DNA of 22,886 nt, taken from contig SFHU01000042.1 of the NCBI GenBank assembly GCA_004555535.1, forward strand, positions 1 to 22,886, in the 5' to 3' direction. Under the pieces are notes generated by a model. The model worked only from the letters and a program-made list of their open reading frames with translations, ran no database searches and was not told the origin of the DNA. Every line of letters starts with the position of its first letter. The first letter of the stretch is position 1. Positions 13,029-20,863 of the stretch are shown one piece after another. Source of the DNA: Clostridiales bacterium. Lineage in GTDB: Bacteria > Bacillota > Clostridia > Christensenellales > Aristaeellaceae. A program made the translations under genes and the position numbers.

Positions 13029-14942
13029 TTACTTTGCCGCTTCCTCCAGGCACTGCGCCACAGCCTTCTTGATGCGGCCGGAGGTCAGGGTCGCGCCCGT
13101 CACGCCATCCACATCCACGCTGTTGGCGCTGACGATCTGCTGCGGCACAGCCTCGAGCGCGCCGCCGGCAATCGCCTGCGTCTCCGCGTTCTCCACGACC
13201 TCAACCGCGGCAATTTTGCCGCCCTCGATGGTGGTCTTCACGGTCATCGGGCCCTCCTGGCCGTCAACCGTCGCGGTGTATTCGCCGTCGGTGAGCGCAC
13301 GGCTCATGTCAAACAGCGTCTCGCCAGAGGTCTCCTTGGCGAAGAGGCTCTCGTCGAGCAGGTTGCTCGCCGGCTTGACCTCGTAGCCCTCGGCCAGCTC
13401 GCCGTTCATGACGTTGCGCGCCGCGATCTTGCCAAAGACGATCGGGCCCATGACGCCCGTGCCGCCGGAGACGAACTTGCCCCAGATACCGCCGACGACC
13501 TCGCCCGCCGCATACAGGCCCGGAATGGCGTTGCCCGCCTCGTCGAGCACCTGCATGTCCGCGTTGGCGGTGATGCCGCCCAGCGTCATGACGCACAGCG
13601 CATGCAGGCGGATCGCGTAGAACTTCTCGCCCTCGATCTTGTTGACGGCGAGGTTGTAGGCGTTGGTCGTGCCGTCGTAGAGGCGGCCAAACTCGTCGGT
13701 GCCGCCCGCCTCGACAGCGGCGTTGTAGGCCTCGACGGTCGCCACGAGATTCTCCGCCGGCACGCCGATCTTCTCAGCAAGCTCCTCCAGAGAGGAGGCC
13801 TCGCTCTTGACGTGCGCGCCGCGCATGGTCTCGTCCGCGAAATAGGCGTCATAGAAGTAGGCGCCGTTCGCCGCGCGCAGATCCTCGAGAATCTTGTCGG
13901 TGAAGATGTCATACTGCACAGCGCCGGGCTGCTCCTCCAGCGCGACCTCGCGGACGGAGGGGTTCGACTCCGTCTCGTTGCAGAAGCGCTCGCCGTTCTG
14001 GTTGACGACGATGCCACCGGTCTTCCAGGTGTAGGTGGAGGCGATGGAGCCGGTCTTCGGGTTGTCGCGGCTGACCAGGCCCATCGGGAACGTCGGAATC
14101 GCGCTCATGGCTTCCTCGTTGAGCGCCGCGCCGACCTTCTGCATAAGCAGCAGGCCGTTGCCGTCCGCGCTCGCCGGGCCGCCGGCCAGGTAGTATTCGC
14201 CGTTCTCGACGTACTTGGCCATCAGCTTGCCGTTGGCGGAGTAGCCGCCGGTGCAGACGATGACGCCCTTCTCCGCGGTGTAGGTGACCTCGCCGTCCGG
14301 GCCCTCGGCCACGACGGTCAGCACCTGACCCTTGTCGTTGGCCTGCAGTTCGGTCGCCTTGGTGTTGTAGACGACCGTGATGCGCTCATCCGCCTTGAGC
14401 AGCGTGTCGAGCACCTCGTGCGCAGCGGACTTGTAGGTCGCCGGATCCTGCGCAAGGCACTTGTAGGTGCGCGGGATGGAATAGAGCGCGTGCTCCGGCG
14501 CGAAGACCGCGCGGCGGCCCTGAGCATCGGTCGAGAACTTGCAGTCCTTAAGGCCGTTTTCATACAGCCAGTTGAAGACCTCGGTGTCCTCGTTGCAGAA
14601 CTCGGTGACGAGCTCGACGCTCGGCTTTCCGCCGAAGTCACTGCCCGTCTTGAGGATGTCGGCGATGTAGCTCTCGACGGTGTCCTCAATGCCGTCCTCC
14701 TGCTGGATGATGGTGTTCGCGGCGGACATGGAGCCGCTGGTGAAGTTCAGCGAGCCGCCAGTCTTGCCGGTCATCTCCAGCACGATGACGTGCTCCGCGC
14801 CCTGCGCGGCGGCCTCAAGCGCCGCGGAAAGGCCCGCGCCGCCCGCGCCGATGACCACGACGTCCGCGTCCGCCGCCATCGCGGGCACCGCGAGGCAGCA
14901 AAGCAGCAGCGCCAGCACCAGGGACATGATCCTTCTGCTCAT
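13029..14942 (-). CDS. Secreted FAD-dependent flavoprotein reductase with C-terminal FMN-binding domain
   Basis: A 637-residue exported protein. The signal peptide is 1-23 (ending AMA|AD). The FAD domain starts at once with VVVIGAGGAGLSAA (motif 32-37) and continues to the family motif IPGLYAAGEVVGG. Residues about 552-637 are an FMN_bind domain with TGAT (Thr618 expected to hold covalent FMN). This order, FAD then FMN, is the reverse of the gene at 378. In the substrate region, RLHALCVMTLGG and GGIWGKFVSGGTGVMGP stand where fumarate reductases have HHTMGG and HGxNRLGGN, so the canonical Arg is absent and a different acceptor is expected. The start at 14942 follows AAGGAGG by nine bases. It lies 269 bases downstream of the third reductase on the same strand. 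Electron supply and ApbE flavinylation must come from elsewhere in the genome. Confidence 0.9.
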   Translation of the reverse strand: MSRRIMSLVLALLLCCLAVPAMAADADVVVIGAGGAGLSAALEAAAQGAEHVIVLEMTGKTGGSLNFTSGSMSAANTIIQQEDGIEDTVESYIADILKTGSDFGGKPSVELVTEFCNEDTEVFNWLYENGLKDCKFSTDAQGRRAVFAPEHALYSIPRTYKCLAQDPATYKSAAHEVLDTLLKADERITVVYNTKATELQANDKGQVLTVVAEGPDGEVTYTAEKGVIVCTGGYSANGKLMAKYVENGEYYLAGGPASADGNGLLLMQKVGAALNEEAMSAIPTFPMGLVSRDNPKTGSIASTYTWKTGGIVVNQNGERFCNETESNPSVREVALEEQPGAVQYDIFTDKILEDLRAANGAYFYDAYFADETMRGAHVKSEASSLEELAEKIGVPAENLVATVEAYNAAVEAGGTDEFGRLYDGTTNAYNLAVNKIEGEKFYAIRLHALCVMTLGGITANADMQVLDEAGNAIPGLYAAGEVVGGIWGKFVSGGTGVMGPIVFGKIAARNVMNGELAEGYEVKPASNLLDESLFAKETSGETLFDMSRALTDGEYTATVDGQEGPMTVKTTIEGGKIAAVEVVENAETQAIAGGALEAVPQQIVSANSVDVDGVTGATLTSGRIKKAVAQCLEEAAK

Positions 14943-15051
14943 GGTACTTCTCCTCCTTTGTCGTCCTTGGGGAAAGAGATAACTGCGCTCAAGCCCCCTT
15001 CAGGGGCCTAAACTCCTCATGCATGCGCTTCTATACAAGAAGCGGAAAGAA

Positions 15052-15073
15052 GGAACAGGGTTCCCCCTGTTCC
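15052..15073 (-). terminator. Terminator-like hairpin between the two reductase genes
   Basis: GGAACAGGG (15052-15060) pairs perfectly with CCCTGTTCC (15065-15073). In the minus direction it is followed by TTCTTTCC, a weak pyrimidine tract. It could end or attenuate the transcript from the gene at 15212. A further small hairpin, GCCCCT-GAA-GGGGGC, lies nearer the downstream gene (about 14993-15007). Confidence 0.45.
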
Positions 15074-15106
15074 CTCATGCGGTCGGGCACACCGGAGCGC
15101 TGCCCG

Positions 15107-15187
15107 CCGACAGCGTGATTTGTGCTTATCCTTCCGCGCAGCTCCGGCCTCGGGCACAGAGCGGCGCAATGTGCAGCACGCTGTCGG
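15107..15187. other. Large inverted-repeat structure in the inter-reductase spacer
   Basis: CCGACAGCGTG (15107-15117) is exactly complementary to CACGCTGTCGG (15177-15187), enclosing 59 bases. Within it TGTGC (15121-15125) can pair with GCACA (15154-15158). Next to it, a perfect palindrome (15194-15212, arms ATCCGGCAT/ATGCCGGAT) begins at the stop codon of the upstream reductase. The rest of the 269-base spacer shows no gene and no convincing promoter. Function unknown: a folded RNA, a processing site or an attenuator are all possible. Confidence 0.5.
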
Positions 15188-15211
15188 TGATGCATCCGGC
15201 ATCATGCCGGA

Positions 15212-17128
15212 TTACTTTGCGAACGCCTGGCCGATGGCGGTGCCGATGGCCTGGCAGTCGACGGTCGCGCCAGCGACGATGTCGACATCCGCGCTCTGGG
15301 AGGCGATGATCGCGCCGGTGTACTCGGCCAGCTGCTCATCGGTGATGAACATGCTCTCGCGGCCGCCGGTGATCTCGATGGCGGTCAGGCTGCCGCCCTC
15401 GACGGTAAAGGTGACCTCGATCTTGTCGTGCAGGCCGTCGACGGTCGCGCTGTACTGGCCGTCCTCAGCGTCCGCCCAGGCCGGGCCGGCAGCGGTGGTC
15501 TCCACAGCGGTGAACTCGGAGACAGCGCCGAACGCGGTCTGCGCCGCGGTGCGGCCGGAGAGCATGGCCTCGGAGAGGAACACGCCGTTCTGGTAGAGGT
15601 TGGAGACGTAGCTGCCCAGCTCGCCCGCCTCATACAGGCCCGGGATCGGCTCGTCGTTCCAGTCGAGCACGCGGCCCGCGGTATCGCGCTTCGCGCCGCC
15701 CGTGGTGGCCACCAGGGTCGGGGTGATGGAGACGGCGTAGTAGGGCGCGGTGTCGATCTTGTCCATCTTCTCGGGATCGCGGCCAAAGGCCTCGTCCACA
15801 CCCGCGTCGCACGCAGCGTTCCAGGCGTCGATGGTCGCCTGGAGGGTAGCGGCATCGCGGCCCAGCTTCTCAGCCAGCTCCTCGATGGTATCCGCCTTGA
15901 TGATCCAGCCCTTCTCGATCTCGGCGAGGTTGTCGCTCGTCCACATGTAGCCCTCGGTCGTCGTCGGCCAGCTCAGCCACTGGGAGGCGATGGAGCCCGC
16001 GGCGCGGGTCTTCTCGTCAAAGATCAGGTCGACCGGCAGCGCACGCTCATGCGGCAGATCGACGTAGCGGCCATACTCCATGTACTTCATGTGCTGGCGA
16101 TGATAGCCGTAGGCCTCGTTGTAGAAGCGCTCGCCCTGCGCGTCGATCTCGATCCAGGAGTTGCCCGCCATCGAGAAGTTGCGCATGAAGGTGGACTCAT
16201 ACTCTGGCACCTTGATGCCCAGCCAGAAGCCGCCGGACTGGGTCTGGTTCTTCATGTGCCAGATCTGCGCGCCGGCCTCCATCAGCATCTTGATGCCGTC
16301 GCCGGTGTTGCCGGGGGTGCCGGCGGTGTAGACGGTCTCCATGCCGTGGAAATCGCGCTGCATGGTCAGGTCGTTCTCATAGCCGCCGCAGGCGAGCAGG
16401 ACGCCCTTGTCGGACTTGATGGCAATCTCGGTGCCGTCCGCCTGACGGGCGATCACACCGTACACCTCACGGGTGAAGGGATCCTGCACCAGAGAGATGG
16501 CCGGGGTCTCGTAAAGCACCTCGACGCCGCGCGCCTCGACGGCCTTGGCGAAGCAGCGCCACACGCCGCCGTTTTCAAACGTCGCGCCCTTGGCGCGCAG
16601 GTGCGCGGAGCAGCCGTCGAACACGGAGCCCTCGAAGTTGCTGAACTCGACGACCATGGAGCCCCACTTGAGCTCGCCGCCGCCGACGTAGCCGGCCTCA
16701 TAATCGACGCTCTCGGCCACGGCCTGCACCCACGGAAGCTGATCCGCGAAGCCCTGGCACAGCCAGGTCAGATACTCGTCCGGAATCGGGTTGGGCAGGT
16801 TGCAGTTGTACAGATAGGTCTTCAGCGTCGGCACGGCCTCCTGCGCCGGGACCAGGAACGTCTGGCCCGAGGCGATGGAGTTGCCGCCTGCGAGGCTCTC
16901 GGGCATCTTCTCCAGCACGAGAATCTCCGCGTCCGGCGCGATGTCGTGCGCCTCAACGGCAGCCGCCGCACCCGCCAGACCAAAGCCCACGACGAGGTAA
17001 TCGACCTCGCGGTCCCAGGTCTCGATATTCTGCACCGGCGTGACCCAGTCGGTCGTTTCGGCGCAGGCGCCGGCAAAGAGCGCCAGCGTCAGCGTCAGGC
17101 TCAGCAATACGCACAGCCATTTCTTCAT
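15212..17128 (-). CDS. Secreted FAD-dependent flavoprotein reductase with C-terminal FMN-binding domain
   Basis: A 638-residue exported protein. The signal peptide is 1-23 (ending ACA|ET). A short linker leads to the FAD domain, VDYLVVGFGLAGAAAA (motif 48-53). The FMN_bind domain is at about 556-638 with AGAT (Thr622 the likely FMN attachment). The end of the FAD domain reads IPGLYEAGELGSYVSNLYQNG and SEAMLSGR, closer to the KstD-like side of the superfamily than to fumarate reductase. The stretch before it, ITPTLVATTGGAKRD, lacks the catalytic His-Arg pattern of fumarate enzymes. The start at 17128 was chosen because it begins the signal peptide and follows GGAAGG by about eight bases; the frame is open 30 codons further up, with no signal sequence. 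Substrate unknown. It is first of three same-strand flavin genes. Confidence 0.9.
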   Translation of the reverse strand: MKKWLCVLLSLTLTLALFAGACAETTDWVTPVQNIETWDREVDYLVVGFGLAGAAAAVEAHDIAPDAEILVLEKMPESLAGGNSIASGQTFLVPAQEAVPTLKTYLYNCNLPNPIPDEYLTWLCQGFADQLPWVQAVAESVDYEAGYVGGGELKWGSMVVEFSNFEGSVFDGCSAHLRAKGATFENGGVWRCFAKAVEARGVEVLYETPAISLVQDPFTREVYGVIARQADGTEIAIKSDKGVLLACGGYENDLTMQRDFHGMETVYTAGTPGNTGDGIKMLMEAGAQIWHMKNQTQSGGFWLGIKVPEYESTFMRNFSMAGNSWIEIDAQGERFYNEAYGYHRQHMKYMEYGRYVDLPHERALPVDLIFDEKTRAAGSIASQWLSWPTTTEGYMWTSDNLAEIEKGWIIKADTIEELAEKLGRDAATLQATIDAWNAACDAGVDEAFGRDPEKMDKIDTAPYYAVSITPTLVATTGGAKRDTAGRVLDWNDEPIPGLYEAGELGSYVSNLYQNGVFLSEAMLSGRTAAQTAFGAVSEFTAVETTAAGPAWADAEDGQYSATVDGLHDKIEVTFTVEGGSLTAIEITGGRESMFITDEQLAEYTGAIIASQSADVDIVAGATVDCQAIGTAIGQAFAK

Positions 17129-17180
17129 CTTGGTGTCCTTCCTTTCTTGCGTTCCTCTTTGTTTCCTCCGTGACGATTCA

Positions 17181-17219
17181 TGTGGATTTGTGCCACCTTG
17201 TGAACAAATTTCCGCCACA
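17181..17219. promoter_or_regulatory. Inverted repeat in the leader of the third flavoprotein reductase
   Basis: TGTGGATTTGT (17181-17191) is matched by ACAAAT (17205-17209 region) and CCACA (17215-17219), interrupted by a four-base TCCG on one side. The centre holds a smaller TTGTGAACAA. It lies between the likely -10 box and the start codon, where a repressor or an RNA hairpin could act. Confidence 0.4.
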
Positions 17220-17238
17220 TTTCTTCGCCGCTTTGATC

Positions 17239-17244
17239 ATTATA
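17239..17244 (-). promoter_or_regulatory. -10 box of a probable promoter for the third flavoprotein reductase
   Basis: The minus strand carries TATAAT (17244-17239), about 110 bases upstream of the start. The best -35 candidate is TTGCGT with a long 19-base spacer, so the promoter may be weak or need an activator. Confidence 0.45.
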
Positions 17245-17454
17245 GCGCCTAAAGCCGCTTGAGACGCAAGCTGATTTGTGAATTATCAAACATTTTCTTT
17301 TTTCCGCTTTTCCCGGACATTTCACGCCCGTTTGCCGCCCCGTTCGGGATTCCGTCCCCCTTTTTTTATCGAACCAGAAGATTGATTTGCCTTTTTCCCG
17401 AAAACAGCCTTTTTGAAATCTCAAGCAGCTTTGGATTTTTCTGCACATGGGCGG

Positions 17455-17483
17455 TTGCTCCCCGCCCGCCAAGCTGGTATAAT
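17455..17483 (+). promoter_or_regulatory. Promoter of the SH3b/PDZ protein gene
   Basis: TTGCTC (17455-17460), 17 bases, then TATAAT (17478-17483). It ends 35 bases before the TTG start. The spacer from 17245 to 17454 shows no gene. Confidence 0.7.
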
Positions 17484-17518
17484 GAGAATCGATTCTTTGC
17501 GAAAGAGGGGTTACGCCT

Positions 17519-19378
17519 TTGACGATACGAAAATTCTGTCTCCTTCTCGCGCTGTGCGCCGCGCTGGCCATGCCCGCGTCCACCGTCTGCGAGGGACCCA
17601 TCGAGCTGATCATTCCCGAGCAGGAGGTTCGAAGCCCTGCCATCCCCGGCGTGCCCTCCCCCACGCCGCAGGCGCAGGAGACGCCCGCACCCGCCTCGGC
17701 GCAGGGTGTCATGCAGACCGCCAAGGAGGCCAACCTGCGCAAACTGCCCACGACCAGGAGCGAGCTGCTCGAGCGCGTCGCCAAGGGCGCGAGGGTCGAG
17801 GTGATCAGCACGAGCGAGGTCAGCGGCGAAACCTGGGCCTTCGTGCGCATCCGCAAGAGCGGGCGCGAGGGCTACATGCTGCTGTCGCTGCTGGAGCCGC
17901 TGCCCACGCCGTCGCCTACCCCGACCGCGACGCCCGTGCCGACGCCCTCCCCCACGCCGTCGCCGACGCCCGAGGTCACACCCTCGCCCGTGCCCGGCAC
18001 GCTGCCCGGCGAGACGGTGCTTGAAGAACCCACGCTCGCCCGCACAACCGTGCGCGCCAACCTGCGCAAGAAGCCGGAGGACGCCAAGGTCGGCGAGCTC
18101 AAGGCCAACACCCTGCTGCATGTCACCGGCGAAATTCTCGAGGGCGGCGACCTCTGGCTCCACATCAAGACCGAGGACGGCCAGTCTGGCTATATTCTCG
18201 CGGAACTGACGCGCCAAATTCAGCCCGCCGTGCTCATCCCCGTCTCCGAGGCGGAGGTGCGCGAGCGCTTCCCCGTCGTCGGCTTTGACCCCATCGAGAC
18301 CGTCAAGGCGATGGAGCCCTTCAGCTACACCGAGGAGGAGCTTGCGCAGTACACGACGCTGCGCGAGGGCGACCGCTCCGACGCCGTGCTGGCCCTGCGC
18401 AAGCGGCTCTATGCGCTGGGCTACTACGCCAAACCCAACGAGAATACGCTCTACACGGAGTCGACCGCCGACGTCATCAGCCGCTTCCAGAAGGACGTCG
18501 GCCTGCCCGTGACCGGCGAGGCCGATTCCCACACCCAGGCGATGCTCTTTGACGAGCGCACGCCCGCGCGCGAGGGCAGCCCGCAGGAGGTGGTCTACCT
18601 GAGCAACAGAGCCGATGCGCCGCTGTTCATCCAGCAGGCGGAGGTCACCTCCTACAGCTTCTACGGCAGCATCCAGCTCTCGCTTCAAAACCGCAGCGGC
18701 AGCAAGCTGACGCGCTTCGGCCTCAAGATCATCCCCTACATGAGCGACGGCACGCCTGTCGACATGGCCGACACCTTCGAGGAGGAGATCGAGCGCGAAT
18801 ACTCGATCAAGGGCCTCTCCATCGGCGTAGGCGACACCTATTCCGACTTCGCGACCAACGACCTGGAGGAGGACGGCATCTGGCCGCACCACTTTCAGGT
18901 CAGCCGCAAGATCTACTTCACCGGCGCGCAGCTCGCCGTCTGCTGGTATCGCGCCGGCGGCAGAAACGTCTACATCGACGACGACCAGATGATCTTCATC
19001 GAGGCCGGCAAGGGCGCGGGCGAGAGCTTCATGCACACGCTGCCCATCGAAATCAGCGACGCCGAGCGTGAGGAGGCCGCCAAATGGGAGATGGGCTTTG
19101 TCACGCGCTACGTGCTGCCCGCCTATCAGGCGTATTACGCACTGCCGCAGGGCGCATGGATCAAGTCTGTCGAGGACGGCTCCCCCGCGCAGGACGCCGG
19201 CCTTGAGCCCGGCGACGTGATCGCCGGCATCGGCGACATCACGATTCTCGGCGACGCGACGCTGCGCAAGGCCCGCGCCTCCATCGCCCCGGGGCAGACC
19301 GCCACCGTCTGGTTCTGGCGCGACGGCCAGTATTACACGACTGAGCTGCTGCGCCCTGAGGAGACGGAGGAGGAGTAA
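17519..19378 (+). CDS. Secreted SH3b / peptidoglycan-binding / PDZ multidomain protein
   Basis: A 619-residue exported protein beginning with TTG, eight bases after GAGGGG. Domains in order: signal peptide (about 1-24), SH3b domain (64-126, ANLRKLPTTRSELLERV), proline-rich TPSPTPTATP linker (128-160), second SH3b (174-233, ANLRKKPEDAKVGEL), peptidoglycan-binding domain (278-345, LREGDRSDAVLALRKRLYALGYY ... RFQKDVGLPVTGEAD, abbreviated here), an unrecognised beta-rich middle (about 355-520), and a C-terminal PDZ domain (544-610, SPAQDAGLEPGDVIAGIGD). There is no protease or hydrolase motif, so it is probably a wall-bound scaffold that recognises both glycan and a protein partner (inference). 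PDZ domains usually accompany HtrA or CtpA proteases; here the domain stands alone. Monocistronic. Confidence 0.88.
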   Translation: MTIRKFCLLLALCAALAMPASTVCEGPIELIIPEQEVRSPAIPGVPSPTPQAQETPAPASAQGVMQTAKEANLRKLPTTRSELLERVAKGARVEVISTSEVSGETWAFVRIRKSGREGYMLLSLLEPLPTPSPTPTATPVPTPSPTPSPTPEVTPSPVPGTLPGETVLEEPTLARTTVRANLRKKPEDAKVGELKANTLLHVTGEILEGGDLWLHIKTEDGQSGYILAELTRQIQPAVLIPVSEAEVRERFPVVGFDPIETVKAMEPFSYTEEELAQYTTLREGDRSDAVLALRKRLYALGYYAKPNENTLYTESTADVISRFQKDVGLPVTGEADSHTQAMLFDERTPAREGSPQEVVYLSNRADAPLFIQQAEVTSYSFYGSIQLSLQNRSGSKLTRFGLKIIPYMSDGTPVDMADTFEEEIEREYSIKGLSIGVGDTYSDFATNDLEEDGIWPHHFQVSRKIYFTGAQLAVCWYRAGGRNVYIDDDQMIFIEAGKGAGESFMHTLPIEISDAEREEAAKWEMGFVTRYVLPAYQAYYALPQGAWIKSVEDGSPAQDAGLEPGDVIAGIGDITILGDATLRKARASIAPGQTATVWFWRDGQYYTTELLRPEETEEE

Positions 19379-19396
19379 CGCCGATTCAGCCCTATT

Positions 19397-19635
19397 CGCT
19401 TTCATATGCGCGAAGCGAAGAAGGGAGTCTGAGGGATGAAATCCCTCAGGCAGGTTTGGGACCGGAGCCTGTCCCCCGCTGTGCGGGAAATAGGCAGGCG
19501 GAGTGTCGGGAATCGCAGGGAGCGCCTACAGCGCGACCATGCGAGTTTCCTGGGCCGGCAGCCCAACGTAATCATTCCATCATAAAGAAAAGCAGTTTCA
19601 GAGCAGGCCGCAGTGCGGCCTACGATTGAAACGGG
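19397..19635 (+). repeat. Dispersed structured repeat, copy 1
   Basis: This intergenic stretch shares blocks in the same order with 22339-22490 on the other strand. They are GCTTTC...GCGCGAAGCGAAGA, a GAA-loop hairpin (19429-19449, arms CTGAGGGAT/ATCCCTCAG), GGCAGGTTTGGG, a GGGCCGGCAGCCC hairpin (about 19552-19564), and a two-part hairpin (19595-19632). In that last hairpin the outer stem GTTTCA/TGAAAC and the inner stem AGGCCGC/GCGGCCT flank an internal loop GAGC/ACGAT. About 100 bases between the first and second hairpins are not shared. No protein is encoded. It could be a miniature mobile element or an RNA gene. Confidence 0.75.
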
Positions 19636-19673
19636 GCTATGTGCAAAGACTGAAAAACACGCAGGAGGCACGC

Positions 19674-19700
19674 AGCCCCGCAGGAAAGCCCTGCGGGGCT
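19674..19700 (-). terminator. Hairpin after the sigma/anti-sigma operon
   Basis: AGCCCCGCAGG (19674-19684) pairs perfectly with CCTGCGGGGCT (19690-19700). AAAACAC and GTGTTTT further out can extend the structure. It lies 11 bases beyond the stop of the membrane-protein gene and is the likely end of that operon, although no T run follows directly on the minus strand. Confidence 0.6.
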
Positions 19701-19711
19701 GTGTTTTGTGC

Positions 19712-20863
19712 TTAGCCGTTTCCGCTCAGTCCGGAGTCATAGGTCACGTTTTCGATCACGCCCGTTTCGGCATTGATCTCGACCCTGTACAGGCCATCGC
19801 CCTCGGTGAAATCCTCCCCCTCACTCTGCCAGAGCCAGAACCACTCGGTCAGCATGGGCGTATCGCCCTTCATGCTGTAGGGCGAGGGATCGTAGTCCTC
19901 CTGCCATTCGAGCCGGTCAAGCTGCTGCGGCGTCAGGCCGTAGACCGTCCCGATGGCCTCCCGGGCCAGGCGCATCGCCTGCTCATGCGTGAGGGCGGCG
20001 AGGGCCTGCGCCTGCGCGCTGCGCGCATCGGCCTCACGCATCAGCGCGTCATCCTGCGTCGGGATCTCCTCCTCCTGCGTGTGATGCAGACAGTCAAACA
20101 CCTGCCCGTCGTCGGCATAGAGCCGCACCGTGATCCATTCCTCCATGCCCTCCTCAGGCAGGAGCCAGACGTCCCAGCGTCGGATGGAGTGCCCGTCCCG
20201 CTCCGCCTCCCCGGCGTCCTCGTAATACAGGTGCGCGTCGGCCCGCGGGAATTGCGTCAGCGCGTCCTCTCCAAACGCCGCTGCGGCCGCCTCCCGGGCG
20301 ATGGCCGCCGCCTGCTCCTGCGTGATGTTCACGGCAAGCTGCTCCTGCGGCAGCAGGATTTCGACCCATTCCTCGCCTGCTGCCTTGCGGGCGAGCGCCT
20401 CGCCCAGCAGCGCCGTGTTCCACACCGGCGAGGTCATCGCCTCCCCGATCGCCTCGCCGTCATGCGACCAGACCGCTTCTGCCCCGCCGTCCGCGAGCGT
20501 CACCGTATAGGTGCCCAGCCGTCCGGCGAGCATCCCCTCGCTGTCCGGCGAGAAGACGACCGTCCGCCCGTCCGGCGACACCTCGCAGGTGAAGAACGCC
20601 TCCATCTCCGGCGTAAAGCCGTACTGCGCCTGTAAAGCCTGCCGCGCAGCGGTCTTCGCGTCCATCCTGCCCGACAGCACCAACCCGGCAGCGAGCGCCA
20701 GGGCCGATGCGGCGATCATCGCGGCCGCCAGCACAGCGGCCCACATCCGCTTTCCGCCCACCCGCGGACTTTCCTCGCGCAGCGCGCCCAGCGTCTCCTG
20801 CACGCGCCGCTCCAACGCATCGCCGTGCGGCGCATAGACCGTCTGCCAAATCTCGTGCTTCAT
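19712..20863 (-). CDS. Membrane-anchored PepSY-like protein, probable anti-sigma factor
   Basis: A 383-residue protein: about 40 cytoplasmic residues, one transmembrane helix (about 41-64, rich in Ala and Leu), and a large outside part. The outside part has three related helix motifs, KTAARQALQAQYGFTPEM (70-87), ITQEQAAAIAREAAAAAFG (180-198) and LTHEQAMRLAREAIGTVYG (291-309), of the PepSY type. The last is followed by a strand YRVEINAETGVIENVTY. The ATG at 20863 is preferred over the one at 20869: GGGAGGA sits six bases before it, and ATGA overlaps the sigma factor stop. Coupling to an ECF sigma gene and a single membrane span fit an anti-sigma factor that holds the sigma factor until an envelope signal arrives. 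There is no zinc-binding anti-sigma motif, so the role is inferred from context. Confidence 0.78.
   Translation of the reverse strand: MKHEIWQTVYAPHGDALERRVQETLGALREESPRVGGKRMWAAVLAAAMIAASALALAAGLVLSGRMDAKTAARQALQAQYGFTPEMEAFFTCEVSPDGRTVVFSPDSEGMLAGRLGTYTVTLADGGAEAVWSHDGEAIGEAMTSPVWNTALLGEALARKAAGEEWVEILLPQEQLAVNITQEQAAAIAREAAAAAFGEDALTQFPRADAHLYYEDAGEAERDGHSIRRWDVWLLPEEGMEEWITVRLYADDGQVFDCLHHTQEEEIPTQDDALMREADARSAQAQALAALTHEQAMRLAREAIGTVYGLTPQQLDRLEWQEDYDPSPYSMKGDTPMLTEWFWLWQSEGEDFTEGDGLYRVEINAETGVIENVTYDSGLSGNG

Noticed and set aside
12420..15011. An 863-codon open frame on the plus strand, opposite the flavin reductase and second flavoprotein genes
   Set aside because: It is antisense to two genes with clear domains, signal peptide and ribosome binding sites. 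Its translation is low-complexity (Arg, His, Ala, Val, Leu) with no family motif. High GC produces such frames throughout the window, for example 2751-4646 (+), 15428-17173 (+), 17366-19405 (-), 8161-9159 (-) and 10716-12293 (-).
15107..15187. Small SRP RNA (4.5S) gene in the folded spacer, suggested by GCGGAAGGA
   Set aside because: The conserved CAGGTCCGGAAGGAAGCAG core and its symmetric loop are not present.
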